This document shows, one piece after another, positions 19,857-29,558 of a stretch of 30,000 bases of DNA; the stretch's first letter is position 1, and each line of letters opens with the position of its first letter. The notes under the pieces are model-generated. The model did no database searches and was not told where the DNA came from. It saw only the letters and a program-made list of their open reading frames with translations. This DNA comes from Chromera velia. Taxonomy: Eukaryota; Sar; Chromeraceae. The DNA lies in the NCBI GenBank assembly GCA_018398765.1, contig JAHBMJ010000707.1, forward strand, positions 1 through 30,000, in the 5' to 3' direction. The translations under genes were made by a program, and so were the position numbers.

Positions 19857-20261
19857 CTACCCATCCGTCTCTGCCCCCGTTCCTGCCAAGACTTCATTTC
19901 CGTGAATGTTCCTGAGGAATCTACTCAGGGGGGAGTTCAGATCCGTGAGCTGCTGCTGGTTAATCTTCTTCTTTACTTTGGGGGGGGGAACTCTTCCCTC
20001 AAACCGAACAAAATTTATTCCCTCAATGATTCTCGCCCTGCTCTCTCCCCCTCCTCGCAGCTCAATTCTCAGTCTGTCCATCTGTTTGGACAGTCTGCCT
20101 ATCCTTGCCTCCATCCTTTCTCCCTCCTCCCGGGAATAGAAGCTCCTCCGCATCTCTACCGTCGCATCCCGAAGCGCCTCCCGGATGAACATCTTCGTGA
20201 CGTGGCCGTTAGAATCTATGGAGTCGCCAGAGAAGAAACGAGAAGGAAAGGGAAGAAACAA
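19857..20261 (-). pseudogene. LINE ORF1 N-terminal fragment, coiled-coil
   Basis: The open frame encodes about 134 residues including FIREALRDATVEMRRSFYSR, EARIGRLSKQMDRLRIELRG and FVRFEGRVPPPKVKKK. The heptad-like helix and basic end suit an RNA-binding, oligomerising ORF1 protein. The frame's first codon is TTG, not ATG, so the true start is not known. The frame closes at 19857 and coding continues in other frames, indicating decay. Confidence 0.5.
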
Positions 20262-20594
20262 GTACCTCAGGGGGAACAGAAAGGATGAAGACGGACTCCT
20301 CTGTTTCTATGTCTTTTCCCCCAAGGGTCACGGGCTAGTGAGATTCCTTTTGTCACTTCGTGTCAGTTAGAGGTCTGTCAGATGACCTCTAAAGAAAATC
20401 ACCCGAGGCGGAACGGAAGGAGACGGAGAGAGAAAACGATCAGAACTCCCAATCTCCTTTGATTCCCTATCTTTTCTATCGAAGACGTACAAGCAAAAGT
20501 TTCTCTCTCAGTTCAGTTCCTGCAGTTCGGTCAGTTCAGTCAGTTCAGTCGATTCATCCCTGAGGCACGACTTGTTTTCCAAGGGAGTGAAATT
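20234..20594 (-). promoter_or_regulatory. LINE 5' leader with conserved hairpin and minisatellite
   Basis: This is the non-coding 5' end of the element. It shares with the second copy at 11606-11980 a perfect 8-bp inverted repeat (TAGAGGTC ... GACCTCTA, at about 20370-20393) and a short AACTGA/ACTGACTGA minisatellite that has one unit less here. An internal promoter is expected in this position for a LINE, but I recognise no specific motif. Confidence 0.6.
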
Positions 20595-20698
20595 CTAGGG
20601 CACCACTAATCACTAATCACTAAAATTATCGTATACTATATAAATGTTAACACAATTTAAATTCGTAAATGAATAACCTAAAACATACGGCTTTAAAT
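20594..20698 (+). repeat. Dispersed repeat B, right copy, fused to the LINE 5' end
   Basis: The same sequence as 11175-11285. Here it starts immediately where the LINE 5' leader ends (GGAGTGAAAT|TCTAGGG) and lacks the TGA tail. The two elements meet head to head (LINE 5' end pointing left, B reading right). Confidence 0.8.
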
Positions 20699-20960
20699 AC
20701 CAGAATAGTCTATTATCATTAGAGGATTAAAAATGTTTTAAATCCACTAAACCGACCGATTTTTCAACTTAGAAATTTAATATTTGTTAGTGTTAAAAAA
20801 CTAATAGCAAAGAAGTTTTATACAACTCCATTGACATTTCTGTGAAGCCTACCACTATGACCTGTCCAAACAACCAGGACATGAAGAGGACTGCTGAGAG
20901 TGTATCATACAAGGAGCTCCAGCAAGGGAGACAATAGCCCCTCAGCCCCAAACCACAACG
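20699..20960. other. AT-rich spacer downstream of H2B
   Basis: Complex AT-leaning sequence without open frames of note. It lies between repeat B and the 3' end of the H2B transcription unit. Confidence 0.5.
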
Positions 20961-20977
20961 GCTTACGAGACAGTGAT

Positions 20978-20993
20978 GGCTTCGAGTGAAGCC
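20978..20993 (-). terminator. Candidate histone mRNA 3' stem-loop
   Basis: On the minus strand the sequence is GGCTTC-ACTC-GAAGCC, a 6-bp stem and 4-base loop, 72 bases after the H2B stop codon. Size and GG...CC closure match the metazoan/algal histone stem-loop; the sixth pair is C-G rather than the usual U-A. The spacing is slightly longer than typical. Confidence 0.6.
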
Positions 20994-21065
20994 TTGGTCA
21001 TTGAAATTAGAAAACTCACTGTGAGGACCACAGATTGAACCTCATTTCAGGACACAGGGGACTGC

Positions 21066-21422
21066 TTACGAAGAGAACTTCGTGACAGCCTTGGTTCCCT
21101 CAGAGATGGCGTGCTTGGCGAGTTCACCAGGCAGGACCAGGCGGATGGCTGTCTGGACCTCTCTGCTGGAGAGCGTGTCCTTCTTGTTGATCTTGCAGAG
21201 CTTTCCTGCCTCCACAGCGATCTTCTCGAAGGTGTCGTTGATGAACGAGTTCATGATCGACATGCTCTTCTTGGAGATTCCAGTCTCAGGGTGGACCTGC
21301 TTCAACACCTTGTAGATGTAGGAAGCGAAGGACTCAACCCTCTTGGACTTGCGCTTCTTGCCGCCCTTGGGCACGGTCGCCTTCTTGGCGGACTTCTTGG
21401 ATGCCTTAGCTTTGGGTGCCAT
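21066..21422 (-). CDS. H2B: Histone H2B
   Basis: A single intronless frame of 118 residues. The basic N-terminal tail ([20 protein letters not shown]) is followed by the histone fold: [54 protein letters not shown] and [17 protein letters not shown]2B pairs with H2A in the nucleosome. The C-terminal AVTK lysine corresponds to the ubiquitinated lysine of other H2Bs. The start is the ATG at 21420-21422 in the context AAGATGG; the frame is open 51 codons further upstream, but that part is not histone-like. The tail is shorter than in plants, as is usual for protists. It is divergent to UTP21 and carries a candidate histone stem-loop downstream. Confidence 0.97.
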   Translation of the reverse strand: MAPKAKASKKSAKKATVPKGGKKRKSKRVESFASYIYKVLKQVHPETGISKKSMSIMNSFINDTFEKIAVEAGKLCKINKKDTLSSREVQTAIRLVLPGELAKHAISEGTKAVTKFSS

Positions 21423-22080
21423 CTTGAATACTTCGTTGTTGTGATATGGAATAGCTCGCAAGAGAGGGAGGATGCGTTCGCCGCAGACCCCGGAACAGTT
21501 TTTTTGGTCCAGGTCAGTCAACCGGCGGTTCCCCTTCAAAAGCCAAGAAGCACGCATTTTCAATTTTTGAGGCACTCGTCATTTCCTTCCAACGTCGAAT
21601 CATTTTTTCGTTTGCTTTTTCGCGCGCGTTTTAGACACAAAAATTCGCTCTGTATTGGAAAATTAATTATTTTTTCGTTCCAGAAAATTATATATAGGGC
21701 AAATTTGAAAATATAGATATATAATTCAAAATTATATATAGGGCAAAATTTTACATATCTATATTTTTTACATGCACACCGATACCGCAGAATCAACTCA
21801 GTCTCTTCATCAGAACCTCTCTAATTGCGTCCAACTGGGAGCACACCAGAAGGACAACAACCTCATCTGTGTCAGAGATTCTCTCCTTTGGTAATACTGC
21901 ACGAAGTTTCGGTGAAAACTCAGCAGATTGGAGCGAGATTAAGGGAAAACTCGTACATGCTGTTCCCCGTCTCCTCAATTCTTTAATCTCACTCTGACTT
22001 CTTCCAGGCTGTGTTTAGGAACCTTGTCTATCTGTGCCCCCGTTTGCTGTTCTGCTGTGGTCAAGGGGGTGTGACTAAAG
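21423..22080. promoter_or_regulatory. Divergent H2B / UTP21 promoter region
   Basis: The 658 bases between the two start codons must hold both promoters and leaders. An AT-rich core carries two copies of AAAATTATATATAGGGCAAA (21684 and 21728, 44 bases apart). It also has a perfect 13-bp inverted repeat, AAAATATAGATAT (21708-21720) with ATATCTATATTTT (21755-21767). The TATATATA cores could serve as TATA-like elements. No classical histone octamer or CCAAT box was recognised. Confidence 0.5.
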
Positions 22081-24437
22081 ATGCCGCAGAGTCTGCGTGC
22101 TCGTGGCAGCCTTCTTTTCAAGGGGGTCCGGACTGTCGGTGTTGTCACTGATGGTCTGCCCTTCAGTCTTGTGAAGCTGGGAACAGTCTGGTTCATAGTG
22201 GTCTCTGTCGGAAGGGCCTACCAGGTGTACGACGCAATGTCCCTCAGGATCACGGCGGTGTCCCCACAGATGCCTGTGCGCATTGGTTGCCTGGCAAATA
22301 ATGCTGGGACAAACTATGTAGGCCTCGACTCAACAATCGGCTCCTATGCTGGACTCAAACAGGCAAGTGTAGTCTTCTCTCCTTCCTTCTGGGAACAAAC
22401 GAGAAGGCAATCCCGCACTCAATTTCTCACGGAAGCTCAGACAGGAACCCCCCCCTTCCCGCTGTCCCCTCTTGGGCAGCATGGGGCTCTTGCCACCTGT
22501 CTTCAGTATGAATTAAAAGATGTGTGCTGAAGTGATCAGTCTGCCTCCCCTCTTGACTGCAGCTGCGGGTCTTTGAGGGCCATCGAAAAGCGCCCTCCTT
22601 TCTGTTTGTGTTTGGACACCTGCTGATCTCATTCAACGACGAGGAGATGGTGCTCTGGAACACAGAGAAAGGTAAGAGGGTTGCGAGTGCCAGGGAGGGG
22701 AGGCGGTGTTTGGCAGGCTGCATGGGACTTTCAGAAGCCGAGAGAAGATGCACAGCTCGTTTTTCTTTCCTCCCGACAGTGTAGGCAGAAGTAGCGCTGC
22801 GTAGCTACAGTTGTCTGTCGGAAAGACTCTGCATGTGAGCACGGATGCCCCTCTTATGCAAACACCCCCTTACCCTTACCCTTCCCTGTCCCCCTCCTCC
22901 TCCTCTCCCCTCCACTGGACGCTCTCTACCTCTTTGTCTCATCGCATTCTATGCGCCTGGTTCTCGAAGTTTCCCTTTCCCTGTTTGCTGCTTTTGGCTG
23001 CCTGGTGCAGGAGAGTTGGAGGGCCGTCTCCCCCTGGACTCTGGTTTCTCTCCGTCTGCCATCACCCACCCTCCCACTTACCTGAATAAGGTCGTGATCG
23101 GGTCCAGGGACGGGAGGTTGGAACTCTGGAATGTTCGCACACAGAAGAAAGTTTTCGCTTTTCGGGGCCACCTGCTGCCCCCAGGTGCATCCTCAGAGAC
23201 GCTGCCCGCAGTCGGAGAAGGCGTCACGTCCCTCGAGGCGGCACCGAACGCCTTGGACGTCACTGCTGTGGGGTTCTCCTCTGGCCGTGTGACTCTTTTA
23301 GACACTCGCACGGACACGGCCCTTGCGGAATTCCGTCAAGGGACCCACCAGGGGGGGGTGGTGAGTTTGACGTTCCGGTCCGATGGGGGGGGTGCGAGTG
23401 GGTCGGGGGATTCGGGAGCGTACCTGGTGACGGGGACCAGTAGCGGTGACATTTGCGTGTGGGATTTGGCGAAGAAACAGCTGCACAGTGTGGTGGAGAG
23501 TGCTCATGTGGGAGCTGTGTCGAGAGTGGCATTTCTGCCAGGACAGCCTCTGCTCATTAGCTCCGGTCGGTGTCTTCTTCCTCTGCACAAAGAAAGAAGC
23601 ACAGAGAGAAAAGAAGAAATCTGCCTAGCCCTCCCTCTCGTCTCCCTTTCCCTTTTCCTTCTGCTCCAATCTTTCCTGCTTCCTCCTCCTATGGGTGTGC
23701 AAGCCAGTAAAAAAATCCGAAAAATCCTCGGATCTTTCGTCTCGATGGAGAAGTGACTGGAAATAGCGTGTCTTCTCTGTGAGAGAGAGAAGAGAGAGGG
23801 AGCCTGACTTCCTGTGTGTTGAGGGGTTTTCAGGGGCTTTTTCTGTGCTGTCGCTGCCTTGCTGTTGTCGGCTGGTCATTCTCTCCCGGCGTCTCCTTTG
23901 ACTTTTCCGGTGTCGACTCTCTGTGAGATTGCAAGTCCCTTCTTTCGATTGTTTAGATCTAGCGTTTGGTACTCCCTCATGGTGACGGTTCTTCCTCCTC
24001 CTTCTTTTTGACTGGATGGAGGACTTTCTTCTCTGGACTGTCTGTCAAGGCATTGAATGAACGATCTGGGGTTGCGAGCCTCAGGTTCCCCTTTTTGTTT
24101 GTGCATGCGTCCATGCATCTGTGCGTGGATCTGGTCGGATGGATGCGTACGCATATGTGTGTGAGAGAGCTCAGGTCGTGACAACGCTCTGGTGATGTGG
24201 ATCTTCGACCTGCCTGACGGGGGGTGCCGAGAACTGAAGAGCAGACGGGGACATGCGGGGGCGATCAGCCGAATCCGATTCTATGGTCAGGCCTGCAGGC
24301 AGGGGAGGGGGATTCAGGGTTCATTCAGGGGCTGCGTGGTTGTTTCTTTATTTGTTTCTCTATTTCTCTCCCTGCAGGGTGTATCTTTGGGTGGTTGGTC
24401 GACACTTCCCCTGCATTCCCCCCCCCCCCCCCCCCCN

Positions 24438-24472
<35 letters not shown>

Positions 24473-26448
24473 TGTGTGTGGCTGTCTGTCTCTTCACTCT
24501 ACTCTTGTGGTCTATGTGTCTCCGTCCACTGTGTTTCTTCATCGTCCTGTCCATTCATTTGAATGCTTCCTTTGTTTTTTCTCTTCATCTTTCCTTTCGC
24601 CTCCCTTCCTTCTATGTATGACTGACTGTTCGTTTCTTCAGACGAAGAAGGGACGACTTTGTTGAGTACAAGCCGCGCAGTCACCTCCCTCTCTGGAGGA
24701 AGTGCAAATTCCCTTCAGGGTGTCAGGAGACGGCCAGGGCTTTTGGGTCGGTCGGTCTAGCTGTGGGGAGAGGAGGGGGGGAATCGCATCTCTTTCTTCC
24801 TTCCTTCCCTTTTTTCTTTCTTTGTGCTCTCTCTCTCTCACCTGCAGAGGTACCAGTTTGGATTGAAACATGATTGAAACGCAGAGAAACGTTCAGAAAG
24901 GTGGAAAAGAAAGAAAAGGAAAAGACAAATGCAGACTTCAGTAGCCCTGCCTCCTTTCTTTTGTCTCCTTGCTGCTTTCTCATTGAAAGAGACCTTGTGA
25001 ACGCCAACATTCGAGTTCGCACGGTTTTGTGTACTGGACCTACTATCCTCCGTCGCATTTCCCTTTTTTTCCTTTTGCCTTCCCTTTCATCTGCTTTTCC
25101 TGCAGGCAAGACCTCCATGATTCTTGCCCACCAGTCGTCGCTGTTCTCTCAGAAAGTGCTGCGGAAAAAGAAAGAGGTCAGGGGAAAGCGAATGAAAGTT
25201 AGCGGATCTTCGAGAGTCTCCTCCTTGTGTTTTTTTCGCCTCTCTCTGTGTGCATGTATGTATGTATCCATGTATTAATATATGTCTGTATGTATGTGTC
25301 TGTCTGTCTGTATGTATGTATATGTCTGTATGCATGCATGTCAAGAAATATGTAGTCAGTCTGTCAGTCTGTGAAAAAAATGAAAGAAAGGCACAGGGAC
25401 AATATATGGTCTGTCTGCGAGTCTCCCCGATCCTCTGTTCCGCTTGCTTTCCCCCAGCTCCTTTACCTACCGAGGCTACAGATGACCTCGCTTTTTCTGC
25501 TGTCTTTATCCTATGATCTCGTAGTGTCCACATGAGGCGGATTTTCACCTCTAGCACCGCAGCAACTTTTTTTCTTCCTTTGCATCGTCCCGTCTTCTGC
25601 AGTCTGCTCCCCTTCTCTGCCCCTTGGGGAAAATGGAATCATTGAGAGTCTGCTTTCCCGCCCCCTCCCTCCCTCCAGTGTGGGTAGACATGCAGAGCGT
25701 GCGCACAAGAGGGGAAGCGTAACTGTACGTGTGTACGTATGTATGTGTGTGAATCTGTGCGTGCGTGTGTGTGGGAATGCAAGGAATGCAGGAGTGGAGC
25801 TATGCTTTCAAGCTGCTGCCCCCCTTTACTGACCTCAGCTTTTGCGCTTCTCGGCACTTTGACTGGCCCGCTATCGTCTCTACTCACGAGGGTGGGTGCT
25901 TCGGTTTTTGTGTCCTTTTATTTCTTTCTTGACTTGCATCATGGGGATGCATTTGATCTCTCCTCCTCTCGATACCTCGTGTCTGTTCTTTCAAGGTTCT
26001 CTCTGTCTGCTCAGTTTTTCTGCAAAAATTCATTCCGCTCTCTGTCCGTAGAATCGCCAGGCAAGCAGGCAGGCAGGCTGACAGCAGCAACACAGGAAGA
26101 AAGCGGAGGGGCCCGTTGGAAGGGGCTGAGTTTGATTATGGTTGTGGGTGTTGCATTCATTGGTTGAGTGCGTGCATGCGTCTATCTGCTCTCTCACTCA
26201 ATCGCTGTTTCACTGAAGATCTGGCAAAAGCCCCTCGATCGAGCCAGATAGACAAAGCTCTTTTGGCCATCTTCTGAAGTGAAGCGACGAAAGTGAAAGA
26301 AGGAAACAAAGAGATTTGAATGATGGACTGAATAATTGACGCTGTCGTCTTTTCTCTGGTCGACCTTGGGTGACGGGAGGGCAGCAAGAAAATTTCCTGC
26401 CTGCCTTCTCGCGTTCCTGTCTTCATCCACAGAAAGAAAGAGAAAAAA

Positions 26449-26480
<32 letters not shown>

Positions 26481-29400
26481 GGCGTTGTCGGTGCATATCT
26501 AGACGCCTCACTTTCTCTTCTTCCCCACACCCCCCGCTCTGTCTGTGAAAGTGTACGCGTGCACCTGTGTGTGAGCGTCCATGTTGCTACAGGTCACCAC
26601 CACGCCTTTGTGTGGAGTGGGCATTCCGGGGCCCTTGTGATGAGTGCCTTGAGGAGGACGCGTCCAGCCGCCACTGTTGGGAGGGGACCGTTGAGGAAGG
26701 AGGACGAGAGGGTTCGTTCGTTCGTTTGTTTGTTTTCTTGTTTGTTTTTTCGTTTGATTTTTTTGTTTGTTTCATGTCCTTGCTGTATGTTTTCTGCTTT
26801 TCTTGTTCCTTGAGGTCAGTTCGTTGCCGTCTAGGGAACTGTCGACGCTTTTTTGCAGTTATTGTCACATGTACCTTTGAATTTCTCCTGCCGTGATTTC
26901 GTCCTCTGGATCTTGCACGCCCTTTGCTTGTCCCTCCGTTCGTTTTTCCCCTCCTGCTCGATTTTCTCTCCCGTCTGTGTTCCCGAGTCAGCGCCGCAAT
27001 TGTCTCTTTCCCCACACTTTTGGGGGAAACCATTTAGAAGGGGGGCTGTCATTTTGCGTTGGGGTTGGTTCTGTGCTTCCTTCAGTGTCACATATGCGTG
27101 AAGGGGTCGCCCTTCACTGGTCAAATATTCAAATCTTCTTCTGTTGTTCTCCTGACTCAGGTTGTTGCGTCCTCAGTCGCCGTGAGTCTTTGCGGGAATT
27201 TTGGTGGGTCCCTTCTCCCTCCAGTCTCTCCTTGAAGGCTTCCCGCTTTTGCTTCTGAATGACCGTTCACACTCTCCGTACCTTCCTTCCGTTTCTAACA
27301 GAAAAGGCAGACAGCATTTTTGGGAGAAAGAGAACGAACTGGAGGGAGCTGGGATCCTCTCGTTCTCACTGTCGCTCTTGTTTGTTTCTGTGTTTCGAAG
27401 TCATACTGTCTGTCTTTTCATCTGTTTTTCACCGTCTCCTTTTGACTTATCTCTATGTGGTGTAGATGTGTTTGCCCCTTTTGGTCTGTTCTGTGTCTCC
27501 CCGTTCTGATTCGTTTGCCCTTCGTTTCCCCTCAGAGTCTCCACTCTCCTCTCCTCTGCATGCAGTTGCTGTTGGATACGAAGACGGGGAGATCCACAGG
27601 TTCAATCTCCAGTCTTCTCTCCACAGGGGGGCCTTCACAGGACACGCACGGGGGAGGGGGGAAGCAAAGGGGACAGCTGAGAGGAAGTGTCATTTGTCTC
27701 GAGTGTCCTGCCTGGTTCCTGTGCGCTCCTCTCCCCCAAGTCTAATGAGTGCCTGCCCCCATCCACTCGACTGCGGGCTCTCTCTGTTCGACTGGAGGTC
27801 CCAGAAACTCAAGGGAAGGGTCAGCCTCAGAGAGGCAGGGGCTCAAGGGCGGCGTCCGAAAGCTGCACGATCCGTGGAGATGACGCGCACTCTCGGTGCT
27901 CTGGCTGCTGTGGGAGTGTGTTCCATGGGGGGGGAAGCCAGGCTGTTGGTAGTGGACCTGATTGCTGGACTTGCGGACACAGAGGGAGGGGGGGTGGGGG
28001 GGATCGTGCGAGACTTTCCTTTAAGTGCAACTCCCACGGACATGACTTTCAGTCCTGATGGACGGTGGGTGTGTGCCTCGACAGTCGACCGCCAGTTGGT
28101 GGTTTTTGATCTCCTCGCAGCCCGTCGTGTGGACTGGTTGTTGTTCCCCTCCGTCTGTCTGTCGTTGAGTTTTGATCCTTCGGGGTCCTTTTTGTTTACT
28201 TCCCATGATGAGTCCCCTGGCTCTGTGTGTGTGTGGGCCAACAAACAGGCGGTAGACCCGACAGCAGGAGAGGAGGCGCTCCTCTCGAAGATGGCCGTGA
28301 GTCCGATTGAGATTGAGGGGCCTGCGCCGGGAGTGGACACAGGGGAAGGGGATGTCGAGATGGAAGGAGAAGAGGAGGAGACGGGAGACGGGAAGGGGAC
28401 AGAGAAGGAGAAGGAAGAGGCAGATCCTCTCCTAGAGATCAAAGGCCTAGACCCTCTGGCAGGCAGTCTCCTGACTCTGTGCGGTCAACCTCCAGAACGC
28501 CTCCAGGCTTTGGTACTTCATGACGTCATCAGAGAACGCAATAAGGTGGTTCCGTGTGTGGGTTGTTCGAAGGATGTGTTGAGCTTCGTTTTTTGTTTTT
28601 CTTCCATCGAAGGACACAGTCAGAAAGACAATGGGACCTCGCGTCGAATCCAATTTTGTGGTTGGTCTTCTCTCTTTGCTTGCTTGTCTGGTGGTGCGTG
28701 CGTTTCGAAGGGATGATCACCGGATTTTGTATTTGCCTCTCTGTCTGTCTGTCTGTGGGTGTGTGTATGACTGCAGACGATCGAAGCGGAGAAGCCCCTC
28801 GAGAAGGCTCCCTTCTTCCTTCCCACCCGGGTGCCTGGTGCTGTCCCTGAGGGTGAAACTCCTGGGTCGTCTTTGTGGTTGGACGCTGCCGACTTGGAGG
28901 AGGGGGGGGGAGGGGAGACGGGGGAACCGGGGGGCTCGTCTGCAAGTGCAGGGGGGCCTGAGACGTGGGGCTCATTTTTCCTTGGGGGGGGGGGAGGTGC
29001 ATCTGGGGAGGAGGAAGAAGAGGGGGGGTCCTCGTCGAAAAAGGTTAGGGCGTGGGTGCATTTTGTGAGAGGTGTGTGGATAATTTTGAGAGGGTTCTGT
29101 CATTCTCGCTCCTTGTTTCTGTCTGCCGCGGCATTCCCGATATGTCGGTTACAAAGTTACGCCACTTAGCGATCCAGGCTTTCCGACAGCCCCATCCTTC
29201 TAAGCTCGCGTTTCTCGCCGGATCGGTCGGAAGGTTGAAGGAAGGATCCGGGGGGGGGAACACAAGCAAAGAAGCGTGAGTAGGCTTCCAGTGCTGGATT
29301 CCTTTCCCCTCTGATCTTTTATTCACTCATGCAAGATGATGTCAGGAAGGATTTCACATGACAAACTCACTAAGGCCAGATGTCGTAGCGTTGTGCCTCC

Positions 29401-29558
29401 TGCCTCCTTCTCCCTCCCTCCCTCCCTCCCTCTCTCCCTGCAGCGTCTGGGAACAGGGAGCAAGGGGGCAAAGGGAATGGGGGCCTCGAGTGCCGGGATC
29501 TTTCGGGACGACGGCACGACGCAGCTGCAGTTTCTTTTGAGAAGAAAAAAATTTGAAG
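22081..29558 (+). CDS. UTP21: UTP21 / WDR36, U3 snoRNP (SSU processome) WD40 protein (3' partial)
   Basis: Twelve phase-consistent exons: 22081-22362, 22563-22671, 23011-23565, 24175-24285, 24642-24719, 25106-25176, 25792-25891, 26593-26711, 27161-27203, 27566-28545, 28777-29043, 29444-29558 (about 943 codons). Landmarks follow WDR36 order: LLFKGVRTVGVVTDGLPFS, VGRAYQVYD, HPPTYLNKVVIGSRDG, VTGTSSGDICVWDL, DNALVMWIFDLPDGG, LPPFTDLSFCASRHFDWPAI, SLCGNFVAVGYEDGEIHRF, TDMTFSPDGRWVCAS, KAPFFLPTRVPGAVP. The protein forms tandem WD40 propellers and acts in the nucleolus in 18S rRNA processing. An acidic insert (EGEEEETGDGKG) lies before the C-terminal Utp21 domain, most of which is beyond the window. 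The start ATG at 22081 fits the family's N-terminus. Confidence 0.93.
22363..22562 (+). other. GC-AG intron in UTP21
   Basis: The first intron starts CAG|GCAAGT and ends CTGCAG. Joining gives GLKQ-LRVFEGH in phase 0, which matches the family. GC donors with an otherwise perfect consensus are a known minor class. Confidence 0.75.
24415..24480 (+). repeat. C-run, N, (CT)n(GT)n microsatellite in UTP21 intron
   Basis: A run of C (about 24420-24436), an undetermined base at 24437, then CT and GT repeats, inside the intron 24286-24641. The N marks uncertain homopolymer length. Confidence 0.95.
25250..25335 (+). repeat. (TATG)n / (TGTC)n degenerate repeat in UTP21 intron
   Basis: Repeated TATG, TGTC and related tetranucleotides lie in the intron between exons 25106-25176 and 25792-25891. 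A second (GTAT/GTGT) region at about 25725-25780 precedes the acceptor of exon 25792. Confidence 0.85.
26424..26480 (+). repeat. (GAAA)n microsatellite in UTP21 intron
   Basis: About ten GAAA units, with an A-rich lead, lie in the intron before exon 26593. The same unit occurs at the LINE tail (12420-12495). Confidence 0.9.
26712..26775 (+). repeat. (GTTC)n(GTTT)n repeat starting at a splice donor
   Basis: GTTCGTTCGTTTGTTTG begins at the donor of exon 26593-26711. The donor itself is the first repeat unit, so the exact splice point could slide by four bases; phase supports 26711 as the last exon base. Confidence 0.75.

Larger units (their letters stand above)
12420..20594 (-). mobile_element. 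Decayed APE-type non-LTR retrotransposon (LINE)
   Basis: On the minus strand the order is: 5' leader (20594-20262), fragmented ORF1 (about 20261-15443), endonuclease and start of RT (15439-13010), a deletion, a C-terminal zinc-finger region (about 13001-12500), and a terminal (TTTC)n tract (12495-12420). The endonuclease motifs and the RT motifs SKADGIGG and VPVPKG assign it to the APE-bearing LINE group. It is inactive: in-frame stops, a frameshift at an A9 run and loss of the RT palm. Clade assignment (for example L1-, R1- or Jockey-like) was not attempted. Confidence 0.85.

Noticed and set aside
11606-20594. Direct repeats at 11606-11980 and 20234-20594 as LTRs of an LTR retrotransposon
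   Set aside because: The enclosed coding region has an APE-type endonuclease and LINE-type RT motifs, not protease/integrase/RNase H, and the right copy is plainly the LINE 5' leader.
22811-23089. Separate plus-strand frame before the third UTP21 exon
   Set aside because: It is intron sequence; the exon begins at 23011 by phase and homology.
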